Shown: positions 12,701 through 24,393, numbered from the stretch's first letter. The stretch is DNA of 64,000 nt from Liolophura sinensis (GCF_032854445.1 NC_088305.1:28606628-28670627); one strand, 5' to 3'. Numbers and translations are program-made. Notes: a model not told the origin generated them from the sequence alone.

Positions 12701-15700
12701 ACCAACTGGGTTGTGAAAGACCTTGTCAATCGCGCAAACTCACTTTGATGACGGAAATTGACGAATTCAGCCCACTTTGCGCTAACTGGTCATCCGGACA
12801 AGCATAACGCTAACCTGAACACGTGGTATTCCTCACTTTATATATACCACATACCTGATTGTCCCCCACAGTATCACTGAGAGCTAAACATAATTAAATT
12901 TAAAATAATTTACTACCACCCGTCGCAACACACACATTATTTTTCACTCTGGAAATCTCAGAACTGCTTAGTTTTGAATTTCTCCAACTATAATTTTGTC
13001 GCTATTTCAGTTAACAAGTAATTATTTTTCACTGTCCTTGTATAGACCGTACCGATATTTGTTATGGATACCCTCGGGAACTACCACGGCGTGCCGGGAC
13101 TGTTTGTGGCCTGTATGTTTAGTGGAGCTCTCAGGTAGGTCTTGATCTCCACAGGAGTTGCAGCTTCGTCCTACAATTTACAACTTGCCAACATATAGTG
13201 GAGAGATATGTGTTAAAATGATACATGCGCTAGACGTCGCGTAGCTGTGGTTGGGAAAACGAGCCTGGCGTGTAGGACGTTTGGTGTTATCCTTCATTCA
13301 TGCTGAGTCATTGTTGAATTCGGGTAAGCCAAGTCCATTTCAAACACCACTGACCATGGTGTTTTTCAAGTAACCATCAAATCATTATCATTATTCTTCC
13401 ACATGGTTCCCCTGGTTACTGATTGCTGTCGTATAAGTGAAATGCTTAGTTGGTTAGCTCCTTAGCGCAGTGCAATGGCCCATGAGCCTCTCACTAATGC
13501 GGTCGGTGTGAGTTCAAGTTCTGCTCATGCTGACTTCCCCTCCGGCCGTATGTGCAGAAACCTGCGGATGGTGGTGAGTTTCCACCGGTTTCCTCCCACT
13601 ATAATGCTGGCTGCCGTCGTGTAAGTGAAATATTCTTGAGTGCGGTGTAAACACCAATCAAATAAATCAATAAATAAATAAATAAATAAATAAGTATAAG
13701 TGAAATGTTCTCGAGAAGGATGCAAAACTCCAATCAAAAAAATAAATCAAACATTATTATTTATAATATGATTTTCATTCTCTGAGCACGATATCCTCTG
13801 GACTGAACGCTATGGCGGCTGTGACCCTCCAGGACGTCGTCAAACCTCACATCGCCCCGAAAATGAGCGAGACAACAGCCACCTGGGTTGCCAGGGGCCT
13901 GGGTAACGAAACTTGTACTATTCATGTAGTTGTCTCATTTGGAATTTGGAACGATTCAGTGGCCTAATGCTTAGAGCGCACGCCTCGATGTCGTGCGACT
14001 CAGGAAGAAACCAGGTTCTGGTGATTGCAAAGACTTTAAAAATGGTACTTGTTGCTGCCTCGCTTGGCGCCCAGCACTGAGATGTTAGAGAAAGGAAACA
14101 CGAGTGGTTGGCCTGATGTCAGTATAATGTAACTGGGTGGGGTGTCATGTTTAGTATCTTCGGCATGATTGTTCAGTGGTGGCATCACTTTGGTGGCATG
14201 GGTTGGCCCTGCCATAAGAAGAGACAGTATATGTACACACACTTAATAACTCCTCGCCGTCAGATGACTCAAAAATTGTTAAACGTTAAACCTCAGGAAT
14301 TCATTCATTCATTCGGAATTTGCTTGATTCTCAGAAACGTATAACTTCTACATCGGCGGTCAAGTGTAATGTAGTTTAGGTTTTGTATGGAAATGAGATA
14401 AAAGAATGACTGCTGATCACTTACAAACTGCGCTTTCTTCGGTCAATGCAACTGGATAATGCGGAATAAAACTGTGGTGAGCAAGCCGTATTTTCTTGCA
14501 TTAGTAGTGGGCGGTAAATTCCATTCGTACGATGTATAAAAGTTCCATCTGCGAATTTCAGCATCCTTTCGGTTCCAATTGCAAACACAGCGCAGTTCAA
14601 CATGCCCGTGTGAGAGGTTTTCAAGCTACAGTATTTGAGGAAAAGGCATTGAAACAAATCATGTAACAAACTTCAAAGTAGCTCAGTTGAGACAAATTCC
14701 ACCCTAAGGAATTAACACATGTCCACCTGAGAAAGGATTGTGATGGGACATACCCACCCACCGCGCCTTTACTAAGGTCCCAATGTACAACAGTTTGCTA
14801 TATTTATTTATTTGATTGGTGTTTTACGCCGTACTCAAGAATATTTCACTTATAAGACGGCGGTCAGCATTATGGTTCGAGGAAACCGGACAGAGCCCAT
14901 GGGAAATCCACGACCATCCGCAGGTTGCTGCAGACCTTCCCACGTGCGGTCGGAGAGGAATATAACAATTTTAACCCTGAAATATATTATGAAATAAGCC
15001 TTGTAAGTTAGGCGATTTCCTACTAGATCCACCTACATCTTGAAAAAATTCAAATCATTTGTAATTAGGAATTTTATTTGAGATCCAACTTCTTCCTGTC
15101 CCATTTAAGTGATCATATGATTGTGTTTAGTTATTTGATTTTAATGTTTTCACGTATTTATTGTGTTTTACATCTTTGATTGGTTTATTTACATAGATAT
15201 GTATTTTTTTTTTACGAAAACTATCTTCCTTTCATTCCGTTGACAGCCATCGGGTTAGGGGTGATATGTCTTGCGTTAACCTATGTGGCATCCTGGATGG
15301 GCAGCGTTATCCAAGTAGGTGGAAATATACCTCAGCCAGATATGGTTTTACAGGATTTTGTTAAGAAAGACAAAATAAGTATTACTCCTTAGTGCGCATG
15401 CGCTGTTCTCTACACTCAATCTACTTCACATCACGGCCACCACTAGACAAGCCTGTGGCACCGAAGTAAACTTGTTTCGAATCAGCCGCATCATTTGCCT
15501 CCTCGCGTGGATCTTTTCACTCAGTATTCATCAATAAAATTATTTCAGATACTCTTTGAACCATGTTTTGCATACTTTAAATAAAGAGAATATGTATGTA
15601 TCAAGAGTTAAGAGAAACAGATTAGACTGAGACTGAGCAAGACTTTTTGTTGTTTTCTGACATCACTTCCTGCCTCATTACCATGACCCCAGTGACCTTA

Positions 15701-18700
15701 ACCTTTTTCAAGATTTGTGTACAAGATTTGCTATAGTCTATTTCTTTTAGAAAATCCCCTATATTCTACAATCAGCCATAGTTGCTACCAAAATTACCTT
15801 TAGCCAGTGACATGTAAGAGCATAAGCTGTACACATTGACATGTTGAACCTCCGTATCATTACAAGGAAATTTCAGTTAGAATACTTTTACTATTTCATA
15901 ACGTTAAATTCCATAAGCTTAGTTTCGACACCAAAACCCTATTGCCTCGGGTGACGTCATAATTATTCACAAGCAAGTTGCATGCTGGACAATGGGCGTG
16001 GAGAGTACTTTGTTTTACAATGGCTGAGCCTACAAAAAACCTACAAATCCCTGCGAATCGACTTCATGGTTTTAAATTCCTAGCATCCATCTCTAAATCC
16101 ACAGCGCGGTCGGATCATAAACTGCAAGAGATAAAATAACATTCATTTACTAAGGTTATATCATATTAAGACGTGTAAACAATTTCAAATATGGCTGTGT
16201 CTGTAAAGGGTTTACAGTAAAGTAGTTTACGTGACTGGTGTCGCCCTCCGTCAAAACACGTTAACCTCCGCCCAATATCCAGCATGCCACTGGTTCTGAA
16301 TAATTATGACGTCACCCGGGCAATGGGTTCTTGCCACCGAAACCGAGCTTATGGACTTTAACATCGAATTAGAAAAAGCGCTCTAGCTTTATTTTCCTTA
16401 CAATAGTATAGACTTCAAACATATCCATGTGTAGAGTTTGTGTTGTTGCGGGTGACTGACTAAAGGTAATCTTTGTAGCGAGTATGAATGAGTTTACAGA
16501 GAGCTGAATAGAGGCGACTAAAAGAAATAAACTTTAGTGACAAGGAGAGCGGTGCATGTGCTATAAGGAGAAGGAACGTTAATACATGAATGAAGTCTTA
16601 GCCGCGTTTATTTAAAATCCATTTAAGAAAGCGCACCCCTGCGGTCCCGTAGCAAACTGCACGTAGTAGGCGCGGTCATTGTGCCTGTGCAGTTTGAAAG
16701 CTTAATGGGTAGTTTTTACGCAACTTTGTATCTAAGTTTTTATTGGTTACCTAATCTTTGCTTTGCAGACGGTCCAGTCCTTCTTCGGTGCTATTGGAGG
16801 TCCCATCCTGGGCGTGTTTACTTTAGGCATCCTCTTTCCATGCGCAAATACTTACGTAAGTTTTACTGCTCCATTCTCAGTACACATTCAGCCATGAATT
16901 GGCAACAGCGTTACTATTTCTAAATCATGTTGTTTTTTTATTTTGAGTTTGGGGTTTAGTCTTGCCTGTAACAACATTATATCGATTATACCACGGCAGT
17001 ATCTCAGTGAAAACGGCCAGTCTTTATTGCTTCACTAGAACACCCGATCAATAGACACAATATATGATTCTCCATTCCGTTAGGTGCACTATTTTCTTTT
17101 CACGCTTTATCACGCGAGATCTGTAATATTGGAGCATAGACTTATGTGGGAATTTTCGAGTCACATTGTCTGCCCGGCCGAGAAAAGCCAATAGTGCACC
17201 TTAATGGCATGGCGACACCGAAACACAGCACAGTGACGCCCAAACACAGCATAGTGACAACAGTCCTGTCCACTTATACGGTAATCAAGGAATAATTGTT
17301 AGTGTTCTTTATTGGCTGGTGATGTTTTTCAGGGCGCCTTCGCTGGCCTCATCTCTAGCCTCGGTCTCAGTGTGTGGGTTTTGATTGGCGCTAAGGTGAC
17401 AAAGACACCATCAACTCTACCTAACGACAACAGCACATTTGCCAACATGACCACGTAAGTAGCGTCAGACTCAGAAACTCATGTCGAGTAATACCAAAGA
17501 CTTTAAAAATGGTTCTTGTTGCTGCCTCGCTTGGTGCCCAGCACTGAGAGACTAGAGAAAGGAAACAGGACTGATCGGACCGGTGTAGGCATAATGCAGC
17601 TGCGTGGGGTGTCATATCTGGTTGTATTTGGCATAATACTTGAGTCACGGGGGCACTCGCTCTGCCACAAGAAAACACAGTATATGTACACACACCTAAT
17701 AACTCTTCGTTTTCATGTGACTGAAAAATTGTTAAGTACGACGTCAAACCTCAAGCATACATGCATGTATACATAGATAAATCTTTCTGGGATATGTTGC
17801 TATATTTTCTTTACCAAAGGTCGCGAGTTCAACTTTCCTTTCTTTCTCGATTTTGATTCTCTTCATGAGATTTATAAATCATCCAGTGTGATATACTGAA
17901 GCGATCAAAACTGAACTGAAAGTTATCGAAAGTTAAGTCAGGTTATGAAAAATACCAACCTCATCCTGATAATAATCCACGGTGCTTAAGTTCAGAGTTA
18001 ATACCCGGCTTACATCTTTATAGAGAGCATTTCTCGTCATAAATATTCAGGTCCAAGTTGTGCAGTTTACAGTTCATTTCTGCCTTCTCACGATTTTTGT
18101 GAACAAACTAGTAATGATTTGTATATCAGATATAGACTGTATGGCTAATTTCAAAATGACAATGTTCTTATCTGCCCTCAAATAATTAATCTGTTTATTT
18201 ATTTATTTATTTGACTGGTGTTTTACGCCGTACTCAAGAATATTTCACTTATACGACGGCGGCCAGCATTATGGTAGGTGGAAACCGGGCAAAGCCCGGG
18301 GGAAACCCACGACCATCCGCAGGTTGCTGTCAGACCTTCCCACATACGGCCGGAGAGGAAGCCAGCATGAGCTGGACTTGAACTCACAGCGACCGCATTG
18401 GTGAGAGACTACTGGGTCATTACGCGGCGCTAGCGCGCTAACCAACTGAACCACGGAGACCCTTTAATTAATCTGTTAATTTTTGTTGTCTGAGTGGTGT
18501 TAGAATGTATTCTCTTAGTTTCTATATTCTGTCATGTTCTACATAATAGTCTGTTAGCCTAATATTTATTTTATTGGTGTTTTACGCCGTACTCAAAAAT
18601 AATCACTTATACGACGGCATCAAGCATTATGGTGGGAGGAAACCGGACAGAGCCACGACCATCCGCAGGTTGCTGCCAGACATTTCCACTTACGAGAGGA

Positions 18701-19979
18701 AGCCAGCATGAGCTGGGCTTAAACTCACAGCGACCGCATTGATGAGAGGCTTCTGGGTCATTACGCTGCGCTAGTTAGCCTAATAGAATCTTTGTACTAG
18801 ATTAATAGAATATATGTGTTATATTTAACAGAATTTGCTGTAATAGCAAAAATACTTTCTATTAAATATAACAGATTATTTTTCGAGCATGACAGATATG
18901 TTTTTTTCTCCAGCGTAAGCCCATCGGCCAACACCTTCACCAATCCGCTACTCCCACTGTATCAGCTATCCTACCAGTACTACAGCCTGCTCTCTGTCGT
19001 GGTCTGTATTATTGTTGGCTTACTCGTAAGCGCAGTGACGTGTAAGTATGCAAAGTATGGTACACCGTATTATGTAATAATTCACGAGTAATTACGCTGC
19101 AACCATTTAACATAATAAAAATTTCCTTGATATGTAATATCACTGCGTAACGTAATAAAATTTACTGGTTATGTAATACTGCCGTGTAACCTACAGACAG
19201 ACAAATTGACAAGAAAGTTTTCATTTTTGTTGCCCTTGAACGATTTTGTTTTTGAAGGTCATCAGGGCTGTGCATACACTGTCCTTGAAACTGTTGCTTA
19301 TGATGGAAAGGTATTTATAGTGCATTGCACCTTGTTTAATGATTTTGTCTTAGGTTTTAAACAGCGTCACCCACCGGGATCAGACCTGATATTTCCGTAT
19401 CGCTCTGTACTCAACCCCTGCTTGCCAAAGGGTCATCGGCTTCGAAAGAAGGAGGTGAGAGCTCTATTACAGTTTAGTTTCAGTGATCTGGTTCTATTTC
19501 CATGTCATATCGATCTTCTTGTTGATTTATTTATTTATTTGATTGGCGTTTCACGCCGTACTCAAGAATATTTCACTTATAAGACGGCAGCCAGCATTAT
19601 GGTGGGAGGAAACCGGGCAGAGCCCGGAGGAAACCCACGACCATCCGCACATTGCTGGCAGACCTTCCCACGTACGACTGGAAAGGAAGCCAGTATGAGA
19701 TAGACTTGAACTCACAGCGATCGCTTTGGGGATCTTATTGTCTTTCCAGTTCAATTTTCTTTTATTGAGTAACAGTTGTTTAGGTTTCGTTACTATATAA
19801 AACTTTTAATTAAAATAACTCATATGAATTAGTTCACTTTCATTTTTATCCCTTGTATCTTTTAATGATAGTTGTAAATAACATTTTGATTTTGCTATAC
19901 AGTTAATGTCTTTTGCCAGTTAAACCATCACATTGTTTGATTTCATTTTCAGGAATATCAACTTGATACTGTATCTTAA
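6796..19979 (+). CDS. SLC5A: SLC5-family sodium/solute symporter, 15 exons, frameshift in exon 1
   Basis: Sodium-coupled solute symporter of the plasma membrane; the substrate cannot be told (closest in feel to the SLC5A5/6/8/12 group). Exons: 6796-7144, 8517-8582, 9513-9564, 10121-10188, 10685-10839, 11677-11817, 12099-12228, 13046-13134, 13787-13902, 15247-15314, 16769-16855, 17333-17454, 18914-19041, 19354-19454, 19953-19979 (TAA). All introns are GT-AG and phases agree across every junction, for about 565 codons. Recognisable segments: [20 protein letters not shown] (exon 1), [12 protein letters not shown] (3), [13 protein letters not shown] (5), DPTVRHSIW (6), the sodium-site-like [13 protein letters not shown] across exons 8/9, [16 protein letters not shown] (11) and YQYYSLLS (13). 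Two N-glycosylation sequons lie near residues 473 and 478. Exon 1 is 349 nt, one base too many: the frame must change near 7081-7085 to reach NYIYIPIFY and TSAFE. Confidence 0.9.
7790..7870 (+). repeat. Intronic dispersed repeat family R-E
   Basis: A TGCCTCATGATCC...GGCCTTAGGCGTTGCTCAAGAT...TGCTAG segment. Related copies lie at 8660-8765 (reverse orientation) and 15640-15745. All are in introns of the SLC5 gene, and the last forms the outer edge of the long inverted repeat. Related traces occur near 8930-9010 and 12560-12680. Family not recognised. Confidence 0.5.
8150..8266. promoter_or_regulatory. Two doubled CRE palindromes in SLC5 intron 1
   Basis: TGACGTCATGACGTCA, two overlapping-style full CREB/ATF sites back to back, occurs at 8150-8165 and again at 8251-8266. 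The copies share some flank (ATTGTGACG...) but the DNA between them is unique. Position in the first intron of a transporter fits an enhancer; whether it binds anything is inference. Confidence 0.5.
9135..9365 (+). mobile_element. Small inverted-terminal-repeat element (MITE-like), family M1
   Basis: 231 bp bounded by AATAATCTGTTA and TAACGGATTATT (11 of 12 bases complementary), with an internal palindrome ATTCTGTTATTATAACAGAAT. It has no coding capacity. Related copies are a partial one at 9677-9810 and one at about 18183-18885 that is split by two SINEs. Lies in SLC5 intron 2. Confidence 0.65.
9677..9810 (+). mobile_element. Partial copy of MITE-like family M1
   Basis: Shares AATAATCTGTTAGTGTTAAC, GGGTGATGCTAGGATGTATT, CTGTTATTATAACA and AATGTCCTGTTGGTATAAT with 9135-9365 but lacks the right terminal repeat. 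Confidence 0.55.
10380..10545 (+). mobile_element. Degenerate family-1 SINE fragment
   Basis: CACGTGGGAAGGTCTGTCAG, GGTTTCCTCTCACCATAAGG and the AATCAAATACATAAA tail match the family-1 body. The tRNA head is lost. Located in SLC5 intron 4. Confidence 0.6.
11290..11676 (+). repeat. Minisatellite made from the SLC5 exon 6 splice-acceptor junction
   Basis: About seven units of roughly 53 bp, of the form AATCAGTGATGATTTGACAG AACGCCACAGT, then TTGTTGTTGTATTTCCTCCCA. The real exon begins at 11677 with AATCAGTGGTGATCCGACAG after TATTTCCCTCCCAG, so each unit contains the pyrimidine tract, the acceptor and the first 31 or so exon bases. At least two upstream units keep a full CCAG|AATCAG acceptor (ending at 11334 and 11546). 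The family motif DPTxRHxxW shows the exon is the ancestral part. Confidence 0.85.
13445..13680 (+). mobile_element. Family-1 SINE with tRNA-like head
   Basis: tRNA-like head (TTGGTTAGC box A region; GTGTGAGTTCAAGTTC box B), the body with CCTCCGGCCGTATGTG and CCTCCCACTATAATGCTGG, and tail CACCAATCAAATAAATCAAT followed by (AAAT)n. In SLC5 intron 8. Confidence 0.8.
13955..14335 (+). mobile_element. SINE family 3, full length
   Basis: Head with TAGAGCGCACGCC, body CAAAGACTTTAAAAATGGTA and CAGTATAATGTAACTGGGTG, a microsatellite-like CAGTATATGTACACACAC segment, then CAAAAATTGTTAAACGTTAAACC and (CATT)n. The last part is the same 3' tail as family 2. In SLC5 intron 9. Confidence 0.75.
14796..14960 (-). 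mobile_element. Family-1 SINE, head missing
   Basis: Reverse-strand copy: (TTTA)n, GATTGGTGTTTTACGCCGTA, ATATTTCACTTATAAGACGG, ending in CCCACGTGCGGTCGGAGAGG. The tRNA-like head is absent. In SLC5 intron 9. Confidence 0.8.
15735..16535. repeat. Long imperfect inverted repeat (foldback element) in SLC5 intron 10
   Basis: The left arm, about 15735-16000, is complementary to the right arm, about 16255-16535. Matching stretches include TATTTCTTTTAG with its complement near 16520, AATTACCTTTAG near 15790 with 16465, ATAAGCTTAGTTTCG near 15914 with 16345, and GGGTGACGTCATAATTATTC near 15950 with 16300. Arms of 250-280 bp flank a spacer of about 250 bp. Each arm carries a full CRE octamer. No coding capacity; read as a non-autonomous foldback/MITE. 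Confidence 0.75.
17490..17775 (+). mobile_element. SINE family 3, body and tail
   Basis: ACCAAAGACTTTAAAAATGG, GTTGCTGCCTCGCTTGGTGC, CAGTATATGTACACACACCT and TGAAAAATTGTTAAGTACGA are in the same order as in the copy at 13955. It starts 36 bp after SLC5 exon 12. Confidence 0.75.
18196..18464 (-). mobile_element. Full-length family-1 SINE with 13-bp target-site duplication
   Basis: Reverse orientation: (TTTA)n, TTTTACGCCGTACTCAAGAA, GCCAGCATTATGG, CCATCCGCAGGTTGCTG, GGACTTGAACTCACAGCGAC and CGCGCTAACCAACTGAACCA, which is a tRNA-like head. TAATTAATCTGTT flanks it at 18183-18195 and 18465-18477. Confidence 0.92.
18565..18773 (-). mobile_element. Family-1 SINE with 12-bp target-site duplication
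   Basis: Same family and orientation as its neighbour, with small internal deletions. GTTAGCCTAATA flanks it at 18553-18564 and 18774-18785. The tRNA head is partly truncated. Confidence 0.9.
19522..19735 (-). mobile_element. Family-1 SINE in the last SLC5 intron
   Basis: TTTATTTGATTGGCGTTTCA, ATATTTCACTTATAAGACGG, GGTGGGAGGAAACCGGGCAG, through ACTTGAACTCACAGCGATCG. Flanks GATCTTCTTGT and GATCTTATTGT look like a slightly decayed target-site duplication. Confidence 0.85.
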
Positions 19980-22125
19980 TTGGACGATGAATCGTCAAAT
20001 ATGGACAATTGTCACATTTCATTGGATGAGATGTTCTAGCAGACCATTTCTCACAATTAAAATTCGATTAACATTTGCAATTTTCAGCATACGATTTATA
20101 AGGCAAAGAAAACAGTATTGTGAAGCACATGTCAAATTAAAAAGATCATCAAACCCCGAAATAGTTGGGTTTATTTTTTTATAATTTTTTTTTAACCCGG
20201 CTAAAACGCTTTTGAAAGTTTGGAATCTAAGGCGGCCTTTTCTCACCTTATTGGGATCAGTGACGCCACGTTAGGTTTTTGCCACTTAACACAGATAAAC
20301 TGCGAGATGGACTATGTCAAGTAAAAATATGGACGTGACGTCACTGATAAAAGTACCTCATGGATCTCAAACTTTATTCCTGGACACTGTTGAATAGCCT
20401 TTAATCTGACATATATTTCATTTTAGAATTTTCTTTGCCTTTTAATGGCTTATAAGCCCTCATATGGAAAAGCAATAATTACAAATGTTGTTAAGCATTG
20501 CCTCTGTTCTGACGTTCCTGTTCGGTTTTACGTGAGGTCTGTCAACAACCTGCGGGTGTCTTGGGTTTTCCCTGGATTCGGTCTGGTTTCCTCCCACCAT
20601 AAAGCTAACCATAAATGCTTGCCTAGCTTCATGAAACGAACAAAAGGTTGACAAAGAGCCGGAAATATATATGCTATATATAGTCAAAATAGAACACCAG
20701 AAGAGTGTTGCTTGAAGATTTGAGGAAGAAAGCAAATTTTGTTCAATTGTTGAATCTTGCGTGTATTTTGAGAAATGATTACCAGCTTATATACTTCACA
20801 GTGTTGTAATACACTCCATATAGTTTATGCCAAAAAAGGCATTGTAAATATTATTATCCTTTGTTCCAAATTAAACACTTGGTGGTTTATTTTGTTTTGT
20901 TTCATGCTTATTGTCTGAGAGTAGGACTTGTTTAGGACGTATTGTAACAAAATTTAGACTGATATATCGAAGTGCGAATATATCAACGCTTATACAAAAA
21001 CTGATATCTATTTTAAAAGCGGACCTCGGTGGCCGAGGTTGTTAGCACGCCGGGGCCAACATGTAGTAGTTATATCGTAGTATTTTTATCGAACACCATG
21101 ACCCAAGAGCTTCTCGCCAGTGCCTTCGTTGTAAGCTTAAGTCCAGATCAGGCTAATTTACCTTCTGGTTATACGTGGGAATGTTTGCCAGGGTTTTCCC
21201 GTTCTCTGTCCCGTTTCGTCACAACATAATGGTGACGCCAATCAAAATGTTGGATTGTTGGTGACACCGATCAAATAAATAAATAAATTTAATAAAATAA
21301 GTGTTTTTCTTGCGGGTTGTTCCAAAATTGTTTGTATGACGCTTTTAACAGATTATATTTTTATAATGTGTACACAGTGGTTGATTTGACTACTGGTCAC
21401 TTCTGGAAGTGCATTAGACCTGGGTTCGAATCCTGGTCAGGCAGGCTTGCAAATTGCTTTATGTCTAGATGAATGTTAGGTAAAAAAACATTAAGAGATG
21501 CGGTATAGTTTCTGTTAAATTTTGTTTTGTTTTACTCATTCATTAAGCGATTGGTTATTATGTAGGTGCTTGGTCAAAACACCAATGAAATAAACAGATC
21601 ATTGCGCCTGAAGTCTTGTGGGTTTAAAAGAAAGGTGGTCAGCAAAAACAATCATTTGACCTCTTATCTGTATTAAACTATCTTCCGTTAACCCAATGTT
21701 GAGCTAAAGGCTGATACATACAGCTTTCATTGACATTCCAAATATTACCGTTGGTTCTTTTTGGGTTTGTGCATGACTTTGTAGCGATTGTTTAATTAGA
21801 CTGAAACTTCAAACACCAGTAAATTGACGCAGTTACATGTAGGTCGGGATGACGTTATATATTTGCGAGTTGATTTGTTTAATGTCGGCTTGAGAGTCTT
21901 GTATGGACTCTACTTGTTAAAACTATCGATTTTAACTTGAACTTTTTGAGCTGTCGCTTAAAAACACACACTGTACAAGTCATCAACAACACGTCCTACA
22001 CACAGGACGTCTTCGTCATGTGGCGTCATGAGCTCAAAGGGAAGTAATAGGACTGCTTGCACAATGTACTCCTGAAGTGAGTTAAACCAAAGCAAGGAGC
22101 AACGTGTTACTGGCAATAAATACTA
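19980..22125. other. Intergenic region between SLC5 and GALNT copy B, first part
   Basis: The 3' UTR of the transporter must lie at the left edge, but no canonical AATAAA is clear. Degenerate family-1 SINE bodies are at 20520-20610 and 21020-21290. A tRNA-like box B (GGTTCGAATCC) at about 21423 has no matching acceptor stem. No exon recognised. Confidence 0.55.
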
Positions 22126-22127
22126 TC

Positions 22128-22760
22128 CTCAGATAGGATCAGCCACAGTAAAACCAAAAGGAACATTCCAAACGTTATTGACAATAACACTGTTCAGATA
22201 GGATCGGCCACAGTAAAACCAAAGGAATACCCAACGTCTTGCTGATAATAATACTGTCCTCGGTAAGGATCGGCCACAGTAAAACCAATGGAACACCCAA
22301 AGTGTTATTGACAATAATACTATCCACAGGCAGGAACAGTCGTAGTAAAATGAAAGCAACACCCCAATTGTGATTGACAATAATACTGCCCTCAGGTAGG
22401 ATGGGCCACGGCAAAACCAAAGGGACAAGTGTTGTGGACAGTAACACTGTCCTCGGCTAAGATCAGCCACAGTAAAACCAATGGAACATTTAAAACGTTA
22501 TTGACAATAACACTGTTCAGATCGGATGGGCCACAGTAAAAGCAATGCAACACCCAAAGTGTTATTGACAATAATACTGTCCTCAGGAAGGATCGGCCAC
22601 AGTAAAACCAAAGCAACACCCCAAATGTTTGCTGACAATAATACTACCCTCAGGTAGGATCGGCCAGAGTAAAACCAAAGCATCACCCTAAATGTTGACA
22701 ATAATCCTGTCCTCAGATAGGTTCGGCCATAGTAAAATCAAAGCAGCGACAAAATGCTAT
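22128..22760 (+). repeat. Approximately 62-bp minisatellite
   Basis: About ten units built on AGGATCGGCCACAGTAAAAC, CAAAG(C/G)AACACCC, AAGTGTTATTGACAATAATA and CTGTCCTCAGGT. On the minus strand the units are open in more than one frame and give repetitive Val/Leu/Trp-rich translations; these are not taken as genes. Confidence 0.9.
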
Positions 22761-23049
22761 GTACTGTAATGCTGTTAGCTCCGTTGAGGTTTCTGAAAGC
22801 CCATAATTTGGGTTAATAATGAAGTTATAGTGATAAGAGCGGTAGTTGCCATGATATGACGAAATATGTTAGTATTGTACACCAGTCTGTCCGAGTTATG
22901 TATAAGTAAATATGTTGATCGACCGATCAGTTTTGTTGCGCTCTTCCCTCCCTGCACATCACATATATGACCGTGGTTTAAATCAGGAAGCAGGCTCTGA
23001 TGTGGGCCTATGATTGGTGAAATTATGTATCTAGACGTTAAGAAAGACA

Positions 23050-23505
23050 TTTTATACCAGCCGTCAACCAAACAGGGCGTTCTTGGTCAATGATCGATGG
23101 CCAATTCCCGAAACAACGTTCAACGCAAACCACCAAACAAACTAAGAAAGTTTACAAAGTGCAACATTAAGGCGGATTCACACACAAAGATGCAGTCAGC
23201 AGTTTTTGAGCGATGTTTATATACCCAGCCTGGTGATCTAACTGAACACGACGTATATACTGTCCCTAGCTTCCGGTTAAGCGGAATACAACGCGGTTAA
23301 TGAGCAGAGAGAGGGAGATTCTAGACGCTCTATCCATATTAACTTTCAAGAAAGTTTTTCCCATTGTAAAACGTAAGAAACTCAAAGTGAAGGGTTTTGA
23401 TGGAATAACCTTGACATTCCAGCTTTTGCAGTAATAACTTGTGACGTTGGTTGAAATCATCACATAACACATGGGATCTAACAAATGCTACAAGGCGTTA
23501 TGTGC
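23050..23505 (+). repeat. Dispersed repeat family R-A
   Basis: CAGCCGTCAACCAA, CTAAGAAAGTTTACAAAGTG, GATCTAACTGAACACGACGT, GACGCTCTATCCATATTAAC and GGATCTAACAAATGCTACAA, in this order. Other copies: 45340-45440, 46255-47180 (interrupted), 48280-48560, 50790-51045 and 58425-58765. Length about 450-600 bp. No conserved reading frame; family not recognised. Confidence 0.65.
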
Positions 23506-24393
23506 ATGTACATGCTACACAGAAGGTCTTTCCTGTCACTGGACTTTTTATAATATATTTTTTGGGAGAGAACCATAACTGCTATATAACAAAGCCAGTT
23601 GAATCAAATTTATTGATTTTGGTCTTTTTATGCTTTACTCTAAAGAAGAGTTCATATGTACAGTTAATTGTCAGGCTAAGGTTAAACTAGTAGCGAACAG
23701 GGTCTCGTTTAAAATGTTTGTACAGCTGAGCTAACGTTATGTATACACCTGCTAGACCACTCAACTGGTTCTGTAGATCGATGATTTGATGACACAACGC
23801 CAAAGATTGAGGCATTGCCTCGTTGACACAGTCGCCCGTAAAACTCCAATACTTTGGAGTAGTGTTACCCTATACATCGATAATCTATGACGTGGCGCTC
23901 TCTGATTGGTAAAAGTTATCCATCGCGATCAAGTGGTTTAATTTTTACATTTGTCGAGTCTGTATTTCCGTTCACTTTGTGTATCGATCAGTTTTGTTAT
24001 AATTACTCAGGCCAAAATCAAATGCAAACATGCAAAATTCACCTGGATCTGAAATGTTGTTCTTTAATCGATCTGGGGTGTATGGCCCTTTTTCTGTCAC
24101 GACAGTTTTTCCTGGTCGGCTAAGCATTGCCTCATTTGGACTAGAGGAGAACGGACTAACCGCACTGAAGGAAAACAGATACTAACAAAATTTCCTTGCA
24201 TGTTAAGGAGTGGTTGGACAGCCAAGATCGCAGTCGACATCCATGGCCGTTTCTGTTCAATGCTGGTTTAAAACTTTTGCTCTCTTATATACAAGAACAA
24301 GTTTTATCAGATTCGGCACCTGTTATTCGACGGTTTGTATGTGGTAGTGGCAGTGTGCTCTTTGTTCAGGAAAGTACGATTGTCGCTTGAAAA
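23506..24393. other. Region upstream of GALNT copy B
   Basis: Probably holds the promoter and 5' UTR. A TATA-like CTTATATACAAG lies at about 24291, 100 bp before the ATG. Nothing else is assignable. Confidence 0.35.

Larger units (their letters stand above)
18183..18885. mobile_element. M1 element split by two SINE insertions
   Basis: Left end TTAATCTGTTA and right end TATAACAGATTATT with an M1 body (TTGTTGTCTGAGTGGTGTTA, GAATGTATTC, TACATAATAGTCTGTTAGCC), interrupted at 18196-18464 and 18565-18773. With the SINEs removed it resembles the copy at 9135. Confidence 0.65.

Noticed and set aside
21395-21450. tRNA-like box B (GGTTCGAATCC) in intergenic DNA
   Set aside because: No pairing acceptor stem or anticodon arm could be built around it; more likely an old SINE head.
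22129-22701. Minus-strand open frames with repeated Val/Leu/Trp-Cys-Gly-Arg segments
   Set aside because: Produced by the approximately 62-bp minisatellite.
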